64,000 nucleotides of DNA, from assembly GCF_040256645.1 (NCBI RefSeq), contig NZ_CP158281.1, positions 3,162,001 to 3,226,000 of the forward strand, read 5' to 3'. A program made the translations under genes and the position numbers. The notes beneath the pieces were generated by a model that saw only the letters and a program-made list of their open reading frames with translations, was not told the DNA's origin and made no database searches. This stretch comes from Brevibacterium sp. CBA3109 (GTDB taxonomy: Bacteria; Actinomycetota; Actinomycetes; Actinomycetales; Brevibacteriaceae). Shown here piece after piece: positions 34,126-42,624 of the stretch (within the stretch, counting starts at the first letter, position 1; each line of letters starts with the position of its first letter).

Positions 34126-35241
34126 ATGACCATCGCTTTGGACTCCCTGATGACGTGGATCGTCGTCGCCGGCATCGTCGTGGTGCTGATCGTTGCATTC
34201 TTCGTCGGCCACCGCACCGGGACCCGTCGTGCCCTCAACCGGGTTCGGAAGTATGCGCGGGGCACCGATCCCGATGCACTCGAGGCTGCGAATTCCAGCC
34301 GCTACCGGGCAGCTCTCATCGTGAATCCGACCAAGACCGATGCCAGTCAACTGGCTTCGACCGCCGAAGCGATCTGTCGCTTCGAAGGCTGGAACCCACC
34401 GTTGGTCATCGAGACCACACCCGAGGATCCCGGCGAGGGCGCCGCGAGCCGCGCACTCGACGAAGAGGTCGACGTCGTCATCGCTGCCGGCGGCGACGGC
34501 ACGGTTCGAGCCGTCGCCTCGGCACTGGCCCAGACATCGACGCCAATGGGGATCGTTCCGCTGGGAACAGGAAATCTGCTGTCGCGAAACCTCGACATCG
34601 TCCTCGACAAGACCGAATGGGCACTGCGAATCGCGCTGTGGGGCCGTAACCGGAACATCGACGTCGGAACCGCCAAGACCACCGAGGACGCGGACCCTCA
34701 TGTCTTCACCGTGATGACGGGATTGGGGTTCGATGCCGCTGTCATGGCCGATACGAATTCCGATCTCAAGTCACGACTTGGCTGGTTGGCCTATGTCGAG
34801 GCCGGGTCTCGGAAGCTCGTCGGCCGTCCCAGTCACGTGAAGGTGACCTTCGACGACGACTATCGGATCTCGGCACGCGTGCGATCGGTGCTCGGCGGCA
34901 ACTGCGGGAAGCTGCAGGGCGGCATTCAGCTGCTGCCGCAGGCGGTCATCGATGACGGGATGCTCGACGTCCTCATCGTCAGCCCGAAGAACCTGGGCCA
35001 ATGGGTGGGCGTTCTTGCCTCCGTCTTGGGCCGCAAGACATCGAAGGGCCTGCACACGGAGATTCGTAAGTGCCAGAAGGTCGTCATCGAATCCGGTGAG
35101 GAGCTCGATGTGCAGCTGGACGGGGATCCGATAGGCCAGTCAGGATATCTGGCGATGGAGGTCCTGCCTTCGGCGCTGACCGTTCGTGTGCCCACCGTGG
35201 AGCAGCGCAAACAGATCCGGGCCGGGGCCTGGCCGGTCTGA
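34126..35241 (+). CDS. Diacylglycerol kinase family lipid kinase
   Basis: A 371-residue lipid kinase of the DagK/YegS/sphingosine-kinase fold. One N-terminal membrane helix (about 9-28) is followed by the catalytic domain with NPTKTDA, the nucleotide loop GGDGT at 122-126, PLGTGNLLSRNL and GLGFDAAVMADT. It would phosphorylate diacylglycerol or a related membrane lipid at the inner face of the membrane. The ATG at 34126 has TAAATT ending six bases upstream, suggesting a leaderless transcript in place of a spaced ribosome site. Confidence 0.9.
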   Translation: MTIALDSLMTWIVVAGIVVVLIVAFFVGHRTGTRRALNRVRKYARGTDPDALEAANSSRYRAALIVNPTKTDASQLASTAEAICRFEGWNPPLVIETTPEDPGEGAASRALDEEVDVVIAAGGDGTVRAVASALAQTSTPMGIVPLGTGNLLSRNLDIVLDKTEWALRIALWGRNRNIDVGTAKTTEDADPHVFTVMTGLGFDAAVMADTNSDLKSRLGWLAYVEAGSRKLVGRPSHVKVTFDDDYRISARVRSVLGGNCGKLQGGIQLLPQAVIDDGMLDVLIVSPKNLGQWVGVLASVLGRKTSKGLHTEIRKCQKVVIESGEELDVQLDGDPIGQSGYLAMEVLPSALTVRVPTVEQRKQIRAGAWPV

Positions 35242-35334
35242 GAGTTCGGCTACTCGCCGCGCTCAGAGTGCGGGTACTGGCAACGCTGAGAATGCGGTTA
35301 CTGGTCCGTCTGTGGTCACGGCTACTGGATAGTC
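35239..35334. repeat. Four 24-bp imperfect tandem repeats starting at a stop codon
   Basis: Units at 35239, 35263, 35287 and 35311 share the pattern T(G/C)AGA-TGCGG-TACTGG. The first unit begins with the TGA stop of the lipid kinase, and all stay in its reading frame because 24 is a multiple of three. Unit 3 also begins with TGA. The rest of the 251-bp gap is promoter DNA for the surface protein. Confidence 0.75.
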
Positions 35335-35392
35335 ACATCACGAGGGCGTCTCGACGTGGTCACATCGTTCACCAAAGTGTTACAGCTATTCA

Positions 35393-35424
35393 CCCTGAAC
35401 TAAACGTACATAAGTAGTTCAGGG
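35393..35424. promoter_or_regulatory. 10-bp inverted repeat upstream of the first LPRTG protein
   Basis: CCCTGAACTA at 35393-35402 and its exact complement at 35415-35424, with a 12-nt AT-rich spacer, 68 bp before the start codon. It may be an operator or a 5'-UTR hairpin. No T-tract follows, so a terminator is less likely. Confidence 0.5.
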
Positions 35425-35492
35425 GATTTCCTGTATCTAGGATGGCAGTCAGATGTGCACCCCCTCACACTCTCTAGATTGAAGGCACTCCA

Positions 35493-37571
35493 ATGAAGAA
35501 GCTCATTCTCGCGCCGGCTGTGGCCCTCGCGTTCACTGGTCTGGTGGCCGCCCCAGTCGCCGCCGCCGAGACCCCGTCATCGTCGACGCAGTCGGACTCC
35601 ACCGCGGCCAAGGCCGAGCAGGTCAAGAAGGAGAAGGCCGAGAAGCTCGCGAAGGAAAAGGCTGAGCGGGAGAAGAAGGACGCAGCCGAGAAGAAGGCTG
35701 CAGACAAGAAAGCAGCGGACGACAGGGCAGACAAAAAATCTGGCGATGATGCCAAAGATGCGAAGAAGCCTGCGCCCAAGGACGACGACAAGGGCAACGA
35801 CTCGAAGGATCCCGAGGATCCTCAGAACGAAGTCGAAAAAATAGATGCTCAGCTGCAGGTTGCCACCTCGTCGGTCTCGGCCGAAGACCTCGCGTCAGAC
35901 GGCCTCAGGGTCACCGTGACCGGCCTCGAAAAGGGTGACAAGCTCACGACCTCTGGACTGACGGCGCCGGCTACGACTGCCGCTGCTGACGGCAAGGAGT
36001 CGCTCACCCTCGGCTACTCCGGCGACGCCGAGGACCTCAAAGAGGGGACCAAGAACTTCTCCGTCAAGGTCCAGCGCGCGGGCGTTGCGGCGCAGTCGTT
36101 GTCTGGCTCGACCACCATTGTCGAGGCCCAGACCGCCATTGATTCCGACCTCACAGTCAACCCCGACGAAGTCACTGCCGAGGACCTCACCGACCCCGAC
36201 AAGGGCATCCAGGCCACCATCACCAACCTCGAAGAAGGGGACACGGTCACCGATGACCTCACTGACAAGCCCCGGACTGTCGACGCTGATGGCGACTTCA
36301 CCTTCGGCGTCTACTACGACGGTCCTGCTGAGACCCTCAAAGAGGGGCCGATTCCCCTCACCGCAACGGTTCAGCGTAACGGCGAAGAGCCGGAGACACT
36401 CAACGCCGAGATCAACGTTGCTGACGAAGCCGAACCGCAGATCTCGCTCGACACCGATGAGATCAGTGCACACGATTTCTATGAGAAGGGCCTCAAGGTC
36501 ACCGGTGAGGGATTCAACCCCGAGAGCACGGTGGAGCTGCGCACCCAACCAGACGGATCCCCGGGAACCTTCTTCCACGGCGAAGTCACAGCTGACGCAG
36601 AGGGCAAGATCAGCGGCACCGTCCAGGCACCCGATGATATTCGCAAGCCCGGTGCATACACATTGTTGGCGATCGACCCCGACGACGATTCGAACTCTGC
36701 TGATGTTGCGTTCACCGTCACCGAAGACGACGCCGTCGATCCGATCGATGCCTCGCTCACAGTCGATCCCAAGAAGATCACTGCCGAGGACCTTTCGAAC
36801 AAGGACAAGGGCGTCACGGTCACCGTCTCGGGTGTGAAGAAGGGTGACAAGATCACCGACTCCCTGACCGGGGACAGCGAGACAGCAGATGCCGACGGAG
36901 ACTACACGCTCCACCTCTACTACCAGGGCAACCCGGACAGTCTCGAAGAGGGCAAGGTGCCGTTCACGGTCACAATCGACCGCGAGGGCACCGAGTCGCA
37001 GACACTGAACGGCAACATCAACGTCGTCGCTGAAGACAACGAAGACGATGGGGATGACGGAGACAACGGGGACACTCCCGAAGCTCCTGCGGAGGCATCG
37101 TTCTCGGTCTCACCCAAGACTCTCGAAGCTGCAGACTTCGCCAATGACAAGAAGGGTGTCACCCTGGCCGTCGAGGGCTGCGAGCCCGGCGCGGAGGTGC
37201 ACTTCGCGGTCACGCCCAAGGGCATCCAGGTCACCGCGTACGAGAACACGGTCAAGGCCGATGACGAGGGCAAGGCTTCGGTCAGTGTCTTCGGCACCTC
37301 CGCCAACGTGTCGGCATACGTCGGCTCCTACACAGCCAGTGCAACCTGTGGCGACGACACGATGAAGGAATCGTTCACAGTCACCGCCGGCGCAGATGGC
37401 GGCGGCAGCGACGGACACGACAATGACGGGAACGATGGCAGCCAGCTGCCACGCACCGGTGCAGACCTTGGTGGCCTCGCCTCGGGAGCGATTCTCCTTC
37501 TCGTCGGTGGAGCAGCAATCGCGATGACCGGTCGCCGCAAGAAGGTCGGACAGTCGCCTTCCGACTTCTGA
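35493..37571 (+). CDS. LPRTG-anchored repeat surface protein
   Basis: A 692-residue secreted protein. The signal peptide MKKLILAPAVALAFTGLVAAP is followed by AxA cleavage near 27. A Lys/Glu/Asp-rich segment (30-120) rich in AEK/ADK repeats should be helical or disordered. Five beta-rich domains of about 90-110 residues follow, with recurring D(E/K)(I/V)TAEDL, KGVTVTV and GTFFHGEV-like motifs. The end is a sorting signal, LPRTG at 652-656, a hydrophobic helix, then GRRKK. Sortase would link it to peptidoglycan. It may be an adhesin or envelope stalk. It has a paralogue immediately downstream. No sortase gene is in the window. Confidence 0.88.
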   Translation: MKKLILAPAVALAFTGLVAAPVAAAETPSSSTQSDSTAAKAEQVKKEKAEKLAKEKAEREKKDAAEKKAADKKAADDRADKKSGDDAKDAKKPAPKDDDKGNDSKDPEDPQNEVEKIDAQLQVATSSVSAEDLASDGLRVTVTGLEKGDKLTTSGLTAPATTAAADGKESLTLGYSGDAEDLKEGTKNFSVKVQRAGVAAQSLSGSTTIVEAQTAIDSDLTVNPDEVTAEDLTDPDKGIQATITNLEEGDTVTDDLTDKPRTVDADGDFTFGVYYDGPAETLKEGPIPLTATVQRNGEEPETLNAEINVADEAEPQISLDTDEISAHDFYEKGLKVTGEGFNPESTVELRTQPDGSPGTFFHGEVTADAEGKISGTVQAPDDIRKPGAYTLLAIDPDDDSNSADVAFTVTEDDAVDPIDASLTVDPKKITAEDLSNKDKGVTVTVSGVKKGDKITDSLTGDSETADADGDYTLHLYYQGNPDSLEEGKVPFTVTIDREGTESQTLNGNINVVAEDNEDDGDDGDNGDTPEAPAEASFSVSPKTLEAADFANDKKGVTLAVEGCEPGAEVHFAVTPKGIQVTAYENTVKADDEGKASVSVFGTSANVSAYVGSYTASATCGDDTMKESFTVTAGADGGGSDGHDNDGNDGSQLPRTGADLGGLASGAILLLVGGAAIAMTGRRKKVGQSPSDF

Positions 37572-37622
37572 TCAGGCACCACCCAGGTGATCACTCAATG
37601 TGATTGATCATGTGAGCGCTTG

Positions 37623-37665
37623 AATGAGTGTGGCCCCGATTCCGGTCGGGGCCACACTCATTTTC
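37623..37665. terminator. Strong bidirectional terminator after the first surface protein
   Basis: Exact 17-bp arms 37623-37639 and 37646-37662 with loop TTCCGG, followed by TTTT on the plus strand. It lies 52 bp past the stop codon and insulates the two paralogous surface-protein genes. Confidence 0.92.
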
Positions 37666-37816
37666 GACAGGTTCACCGTCCCAGCCGGTCGACGACGCCT
37701 GTCACTGATCCGTACAACAAGTGTGAACAAAACGACCACAACTATGCACGTCGTAAATATGTCATTATTGTTACCTGCGTAGGAGATCATTCTCAGCTAT
37801 AAGAACGAAGGACACT

Positions 37817-39190
37817 ATGAAGAAGCTTGCACTCGCCCCCGCAGTGGCACTGGCCATCACCGGCCTGGCCGCATCCCCCGTCATGGCTGCACCCACAGCC
37901 CCTTCCGCCGACGTTTTAGAACAGACCAACATCGTGGTCAGCCAGAACGAGAGCCAGGCAGACAAAACCGATTCTGCCAAGGAAGCAGCCAAAGACGGCG
38001 CCGAGGATCAGGCCGCCCTCGAAGCATCCGTCTCGGTGTCACCGAAGAAGATCAGCCAGACTGACCTCGCTGACGAGGCCATGGGTGTCAAAGTCACGGT
38101 CTCGGGCCTCGACGCTGGCGACACCGTCACTGACAACGCGTCCTTCGAAGGCAAGGAACCGCTGACCGCAGAAGGCGACACCGTCGAGTACACCATCTAC
38201 AACAAGACCGGTGATCCCGCTGCCATCGATCCTCAGGTACTCAACTTCACCGTGACAGTTATGCGCGGCGAAGAGAAGCAGGAAATCCCGGCTGAATTCG
38301 AAGTCACCGCAGACGAAGAAGAGACAGAGGCACCCTCGGTCGACCCGAAGGTCTCCCTCGACGATAAGACGATCTCTGCCTCCGACTTCGAGAAGGACGG
38401 CCTCAAGGTCACCGGCGAGGGTTTCACTCCTGACAGCACGGTGAACATGTACAGCGACGCAGCGGGAAACCAGTCGCCGTTCTTCCACAACGAACTCACG
38501 GCTGACGAAGACGGCAAGATCAGCGGCACTGTCAAAGCTCCTGAAGACGGGCTCGAAGCTGGCGACTACACACTGTTCGCTGTCGACGCCGAGACCGATG
38601 AAGTCTCGAACTCCGTCCAGTTCACCGTCACCGAAGATGAGACCGAAGAGCCGAAGCCGACTACCCCGGCTGCTGAAGCCACGCTGACCGTCTCGCCCGA
38701 GACCATCGACGCCACTGACTTCGTCGTGAACAACAAGGGCGTCACGCTGGCAGTCGAGAACTGCGAGCCCGGCTCGGACGTTCGCTACCTGGTCACCCCC
38801 AAGGGCAACTCGAACGTCACCGCCTACGACAACACCGTCAAGGCCGATGACGAGGGCAATGCCTCCGTGAACGTCTACGGCACCTCTGCCAGTGATCCGT
38901 CGGCCTACCTCGGTGACTATGACGTCAGCGTCACCTGTGGCGACGACGAGATGACCGGAGCATTCACCGTCGGCGAAGACGCCAATGCCGGTGGCAGCGA
39001 CGGAAACGAAGACGGCAACGGCAACGGCAATGGCGGCGACGAAGACGGAAATGGTGGCGGCGATCTGCCCCGCACCGGCACCGAGCTCACCGGCCTCGTC
39101 GGCGGTGCAGCACTCCTCCTCGTTGGTGGAGTTGCGGTGACGATGACCATGCGTCGCAAGAAGGCTGTTCAGGATCCTTCACAGATCTGA
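37817..39190 (+). CDS. LPRTG-anchored surface protein, shorter paralogue
   Basis: A 457-residue secreted protein. The signal peptide MKKLALAPAVALAITGLAASP is near-identical to that of the preceding gene. Three beta-rich domains follow; the second (FEKDGLKVTGEGFTPDSTV) and the last (NKGVTLAVENCEPGSDV) closely match domains of the longer paralogue, but two middle domains and the Lys/Glu-rich stretch are missing. A Gly/Asn/Asp-rich linker precedes LPRTG at 417-421, a membrane helix and MRRKK. The ATG follows GAAGGACACT. The pair probably arose by duplication with domain loss or gain and has separate promoters. Confidence 0.88.
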   Translation: MKKLALAPAVALAITGLAASPVMAAPTAPSADVLEQTNIVVSQNESQADKTDSAKEAAKDGAEDQAALEASVSVSPKKISQTDLADEAMGVKVTVSGLDAGDTVTDNASFEGKEPLTAEGDTVEYTIYNKTGDPAAIDPQVLNFTVTVMRGEEKQEIPAEFEVTADEEETEAPSVDPKVSLDDKTISASDFEKDGLKVTGEGFTPDSTVNMYSDAAGNQSPFFHNELTADEDGKISGTVKAPEDGLEAGDYTLFAVDAETDEVSNSVQFTVTEDETEEPKPTTPAAEATLTVSPETIDATDFVVNNKGVTLAVENCEPGSDVRYLVTPKGNSNVTAYDNTVKADDEGNASVNVYGTSASDPSAYLGDYDVSVTCGDDEMTGAFTVGEDANAGGSDGNEDGNGNGNGGDEDGNGGGDLPRTGTELTGLVGGAALLLVGGVAVTMTMRRKKAVQDPSQI

Positions 39191-39200
39191 TATCGGCCCG

Positions 39201-39264
39201 TGAGCTCATCTGAGCTCATCCGCAACTGAGAAGAGCGCGAATCCTGATCGGGTTCGCGCTCTTC
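39201..39264. terminator. Terminator hairpin, preceded by a 10-bp tandem duplication
   Basis: TGAGCTCATC occurs twice in tandem at 39201-39220, just past the surface-protein stop. A hairpin follows with exact 12-bp arms at 39230-39241 and 39253-39264 (GAAGAGCGCGAA and its complement). Only a weak pyrimidine-rich tail (ATCTCTTC) follows. Confidence 0.75.
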
Positions 39265-39339
39265 ATCTCTTCGGGCAGTGAGCGGCGGCCGAAGGGTGCA
39301 ACCTTCGAACCGCTCACGGTCCACCCCGGACCATGCCGC

Positions 39340-40212
39340 TCATTCCATACGGTCATAACGCGAACGCAGACCGAGGAAGATGCCATAGAGCACTAGACCG
39401 ATGCCGACAGCGAGCATGAGGTAAGGGCCGAACGGCTGGTCACGCATCGCCTTGAGTGCGCCATCAATCCCGGTGAACTCCTCGGGATCTCCGGTTGCGG
39501 CAGAGACGAAGACCAGAATTCCCATCGCGAGCAGCGTCACACCCTTCCCCAAGTACCCGATGACCCCGGTGGCGAGCAGCAGCGAGCGCACAGGACGCTG
39601 GCCCGGCATACGCAGATCGTCCTTCCAATTGCACACGACGCCATTGATGCAGAACGAAATCCCGACGATGACGATGACGACCCCGATGGCCATGAGAAGG
39701 TAGAGCCCACCCGGCGCCTTAGCCAAGGTCACCGACGCCTGCGAACTGGCTTTGCCCGAGTCAGACCCGCTGCCGACGACGAACTGTGAGAAGGTCAGGG
39801 CAATCGCACAATAGACGATTGCCGAACCGAACATCTTGAAGAAGTCGATCCATCGGCGTCGCCCCTCGTGCTCCTGGAGATCACGTGATTCGGCCCCGCG
39901 CAAAGATGACGAGCCGAAGAATGCATTGACCAGGCACCACAGGGTCATCAGCGCACAGCCGATCAGACACAGAACGATGAGCACCATGCCGAACGGCTTC
40001 GCCGCGATCTGCTGTATTGCACCAGTCTGATCGGCCTCACCGCTTCGCCCGAAACCGACTGCGACCGCGGTGACCCCGAGGACGGTGTGCACTAACCCAT
40101 TGGCGAGGAAGCCAGCTCGCGCAGTCCTTTCGAACCACGTGCTGTCGGCCGCCTCCTGCACTGCTTCGTCCGCGGAATCGGCGGCCCGTTTGATCTTGTC
40201 GGATCTGTCCAT
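39340..40212 (-). CDS. DUF1206 domain-containing membrane protein
   Basis: A 290-residue membrane protein with six predicted helices arranged as three two-helix DUF1206 repeats: ARAGFLANGLVHTVLG, then FKMFGSAIVYCAIALTF, then ATGVIGYLGKGVTLLAMG. Function is unknown in the family. The ATG at 40212 (MDRSDKIKRA) is chosen over an upstream start because the helical pre-domain begins here. It follows hspR by 87 bp on the same strand and could be read from the chaperone operon. Confidence 0.88.
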   Translation of the reverse strand: MDRSDKIKRAADSADEAVQEAADSTWFERTARAGFLANGLVHTVLGVTAVAVGFGRSGEADQTGAIQQIAAKPFGMVLIVLCLIGCALMTLWCLVNAFFGSSSLRGAESRDLQEHEGRRRWIDFFKMFGSAIVYCAIALTFSQFVVGSGSDSGKASSQASVTLAKAPGGLYLLMAIGVVIVIVGISFCINGVVCNWKDDLRMPGQRPVRSLLLATGVIGYLGKGVTLLAMGILVFVSAATGDPEEFTGIDGALKAMRDQPFGPYLMLAVGIGLVLYGIFLGLRSRYDRME

Positions 40213-40299
40213 GAAAGACAGTTTTACACAACTGGCGTCATGCGATCGACAATTCAGATGTGCCCGGAGACCGTAGTCTCCGGGCATATCAGTTCGAAA

Positions 40300-40737
40300 C
40301 TACCGGCGCCGGAACCTGTTGTACAGAACCATCGCGCCCGGCTCGGGCCTCCCTTGAGGACGCCTGCCACGCGAAATCGAAACAACATCACCGGCAGAGC
40401 CAGCAGCGAAGACGCGTGCTTCGCGTTCCTTCGCTGACATCCGAGACCTGACTTCAGTCTCGAGCTCCTCGTTCCGAGACTGGAGCGCATCGACTTGGTT
40501 CTGCAGGTCGATGATCTTCTTGATTCCCACCAGGTTCACACCCTCGTCCTGCGAGAGCTGCTGAATCAGCCGGAGTTTGGCGATGTCTCGCCCCGTGTAC
40601 CGCCGGCCTCTGCCGGCGGTGCGCTCGGGGATGACGAGACCCAGACGGTCATACTGGCGCAGCGTCTGCGGGTGCATTCCTGCGAGGTCCGCCGCCACCG
40701 AAATGACGTACACCGCTGCACTGGTCGATATGTGCAT
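40300..40737 (-). CDS. hspR: Heat-shock repressor HspR (MerR family)
   Basis: A 145-residue repressor. A MerR-type winged helix at about 8-75 (VISVAADLAGMHPQTLRQYDRLGLV, then RRYTGRDIAKLRLIQQLSQDEGVNLVGIKKI in shorter pieces) is followed by a coiled coil (NQVDALQSRNEELETEV) for dimerisation. HspR binds HAIR operators (CTTGAGT-N7-ACTCAAG) with DnaK as corepressor. It is the last gene of dnaK-grpE-dnaJ-hspR, 14 bp after dnaJ, and two HAIR-like sites precede dnaK. Confidence 0.95.
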   Translation of the reverse strand: MHISTSAAVYVISVAADLAGMHPQTLRQYDRLGLVIPERTAGRGRRYTGRDIAKLRLIQQLSQDEGVNLVGIKKIIDLQNQVDALQSRNEELETEVRSRMSAKEREARVFAAGSAGDVVSISRGRRPQGRPEPGAMVLYNRFRRR

Positions 40738-40751
40738 CGTGCTTCACCACC

Positions 40752-41777
40752 TCAACTGGCCTTGGCTTTGTCGAGCAGTCCGTCCCGTGGGTCCTCGTTC
40801 TCGGTCGCCGAGCGGAACGATTCGACCGCTTCTTTGGCGTCCTTCGACAGATTCTGTGGGACAACAATCTCCGCGGTCACCAGCAGATCGCCGGTGCCCT
40901 TCTTGGTTTTCACGCCTTTGCCGCGCAGACGCATCGTCCGCCCCGAAGGCGTGCCTGGGGCGATCTTCATCGTCACCGGCATTCCGTCGAGCGTCGGCAC
41001 CTTGACCTCGGCGCCCAAGGCAGCCTCATCGAAGCTCACCGGCAGATCCATCCGCAGGTTGTCACCATCACGGGTGAAGACGGGGTGTGGCTTGACCTTG
41101 ATCGTCAATATCACGTCTCCGGCCTCGCCGCCATTGGGGCTGGTCTTGCCTTTGCCTGCCAGCCGGATCTTCTGCCCGTCCTTGACGCCGATGGGCGTGC
41201 GCACGGTCAGAGGCTTCCCACCCGGCATGTTCAGCTTCACCGAGGCACCGTTGATGGCCTCTGTGAAGGACAAAGTGGTGCTGGACTTGATGTCACCGCC
41301 CTTGACCGGTGGCGAATATCCGCCACCGAAACCACCACCGCCATAGCCTCCGCCTCCGCCGAAGCCGTTGAGGAGGTCAGCCAGGTCAGGGGGCACGTCT
41401 CCCCCGCCTCCACCGTAGGACGCACGAGTCCGTGTCCGTCCGCCACCGCCGAAGAGGTCGGAGAATACGTCGTCGAAGCCGCCACCAGCGCTGCCTCCCG
41501 GCCCACCGGAACCGGCACTGAACCTGGCCCCGCCGCCCATGGCGCGGACCTGATCGTACTGTTCGCGAGATTCCTTGTCCGACAGCACCTGATGCGCCTG
41601 GCCGAGCTCTTTGAACTTGTCTTCAGCCTTGGAATCACCAGGATTGGCATCCGGATGATACTTGCGCGCCAGTTTGCGATAGGCCTTCTTGATGTCTGCG
41701 TCGGAAGCATCTTTGGAGACGCCGAGGGTCTTGTAGAAGTCCTTCTCGAACCAATCATTCTGAGGACCGGTATTCAC
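40752..41777 (-). CDS. dnaJ: Chaperone DnaJ (type without zinc finger)
   Basis: A 341-residue Hsp40 co-chaperone that stimulates DnaK ATPase. The J domain (10-75) has the HPD motif in [12 protein letters not shown] long Gly/Phe/Ser-rich linker (about 85-160) and two beta-barrel substrate domains follow. The CxxCxGxG zinc repeats of classical DnaJ are absent, so this is the CbpA/type II form. The GTG at 41777 has AAGGAGG. It is separated from grpE by 145 bp with two hairpins. Confidence 0.95.
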   Translation of the reverse strand: MNTGPQNDWFEKDFYKTLGVSKDASDADIKKAYRKLARKYHPDANPGDSKAEDKFKELGQAHQVLSDKESREQYDQVRAMGGGARFSAGSGGPGGSAGGGFDDVFSDLFGGGGRTRTRASYGGGGGDVPPDLADLLNGFGGGGGYGGGGFGGGYSPPVKGGDIKSSTTLSFTEAINGASVKLNMPGGKPLTVRTPIGVKDGQKIRLAGKGKTSPNGGEAGDVILTIKVKPHPVFTRDGDNLRMDLPVSFDEAALGAEVKVPTLDGMPVTMKIAPGTPSGRTMRLRGKGVKTKKGTGDLLVTAEIVVPQNLSKDAKEAVESFRSATENEDPRDGLLDKAKAS

Positions 41778-41839
41778 CTGGCACCTCCTTCCGTGTCTTC
41801 TTCATCAGTGTATTCAATTGTCTCCTCACAATCCGCAGC

Positions 41840-41910
41840 CCCGGGACCTTGATCCCGGGAGATCCGGACCGCCGCCGAGGTGATTCCACGTTCGCGGGAC
41901 CACCTCGGCG
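41840..41910 (-). promoter_or_regulatory. Two intercistronic hairpins between grpE and dnaJ
   Basis: Read in the direction of transcription, arms 41910-41901/41882-41873 (10 bp, exact) lie just after the grpE stop, and 41859-41853/41846-41840 (7 bp, exact) follow. Neither has a T-tract. They may attenuate or protect mRNA so that DnaJ and HspR are made at a different level from DnaK and GrpE. Confidence 0.55.
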
Positions 41911-41922
41911 AAGGTGTGTTTC

Positions 41923-42624
41923 TCAGTCCTCCGGCTGTGCAACGCCTACGCGCGCCGCCCGGATGACTCGGTCACCAAGACGGTAGCCCGGCTGCATGAC
42001 CAGGGAGACGGTCGGAGTCTCGACGTCGTCCGAAGGCTGCTGCATGAGTGCCTCATGCAGTCGCGGATCGAACTCATCGCCGACGTCACCGTACTGCTCG
42101 ACGCCGACCTTGGTCAGCGAGTCGATCAGCTTATTGACGTGGGTCTCGAAAGGCCCCGTGACGTCGCCGTTCTCCTGCGCCAGACGGACCTCGTCAAGCA
42201 CGGGGATCAGAGCCTCGACGGCCTTGATCGTGCCACCGGTTGCCGCCCGCTCGCGTTCGCGATCGGCCCGCATCCGGTAGGCGGCGTACTCGGCGTTGAT
42301 GCGCTTGAGGTCGGCCAGGTGCGCTGCGGCCTCAGTTCCCGGTGCGGGTTCGGCAGCCTCTTCGCCCTGCGCTGCCTCGGTGTCGTTCAACGTCGAAGCA
42401 TCGGCCGGAATGTCGACTCCGAGGTCACTGGCATCGGCCAGATTCTCATCGGCGCCCTGGACATCCTCGGCGCCGTTGGCATCATTCGCCTCACCGGCCT
42501 CCGCCGAGGTCGACTGTGCGTCGGCCTCTGGGCGGAGTTCACCGGTGTCCGGATCGATCCGGCGCTTGTCGCTGAAGGTGAAGCCTGGCTCCTCGGACGA
42601 CGGATCGTTGCCCTCGGCAGTCAT
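41923..42624 (-). CDS. grpE: Nucleotide exchange factor GrpE
   Basis: A 233-residue GrpE that releases ADP from DnaK. An acidic, disordered N-terminus (to about 120) is longer than usual. A helical dimerisation segment follows (HLADLKRINAEYAAYRMRADRER), then the beta domain with IPVLDEVRLAQENG, FDPRLHEALMQQPSDDVETPTV and VMQPGYRLGDRVIRAARVGVA. Its ATG overlaps the dnaK stop by one base (TAATG), so it is translationally coupled. Confidence 0.95.
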   Translation of the reverse strand: MTAEGNDPSSEEPGFTFSDKRRIDPDTGELRPEADAQSTSAEAGEANDANGAEDVQGADENLADASDLGVDIPADASTLNDTEAAQGEEAAEPAPGTEAAAHLADLKRINAEYAAYRMRADRERERAATGGTIKAVEALIPVLDEVRLAQENGDVTGPFETHVNKLIDSLTKVGVEQYGDVGDEFDPRLHEALMQQPSDDVETPTVSLVMQPGYRLGDRVIRAARVGVAQPED

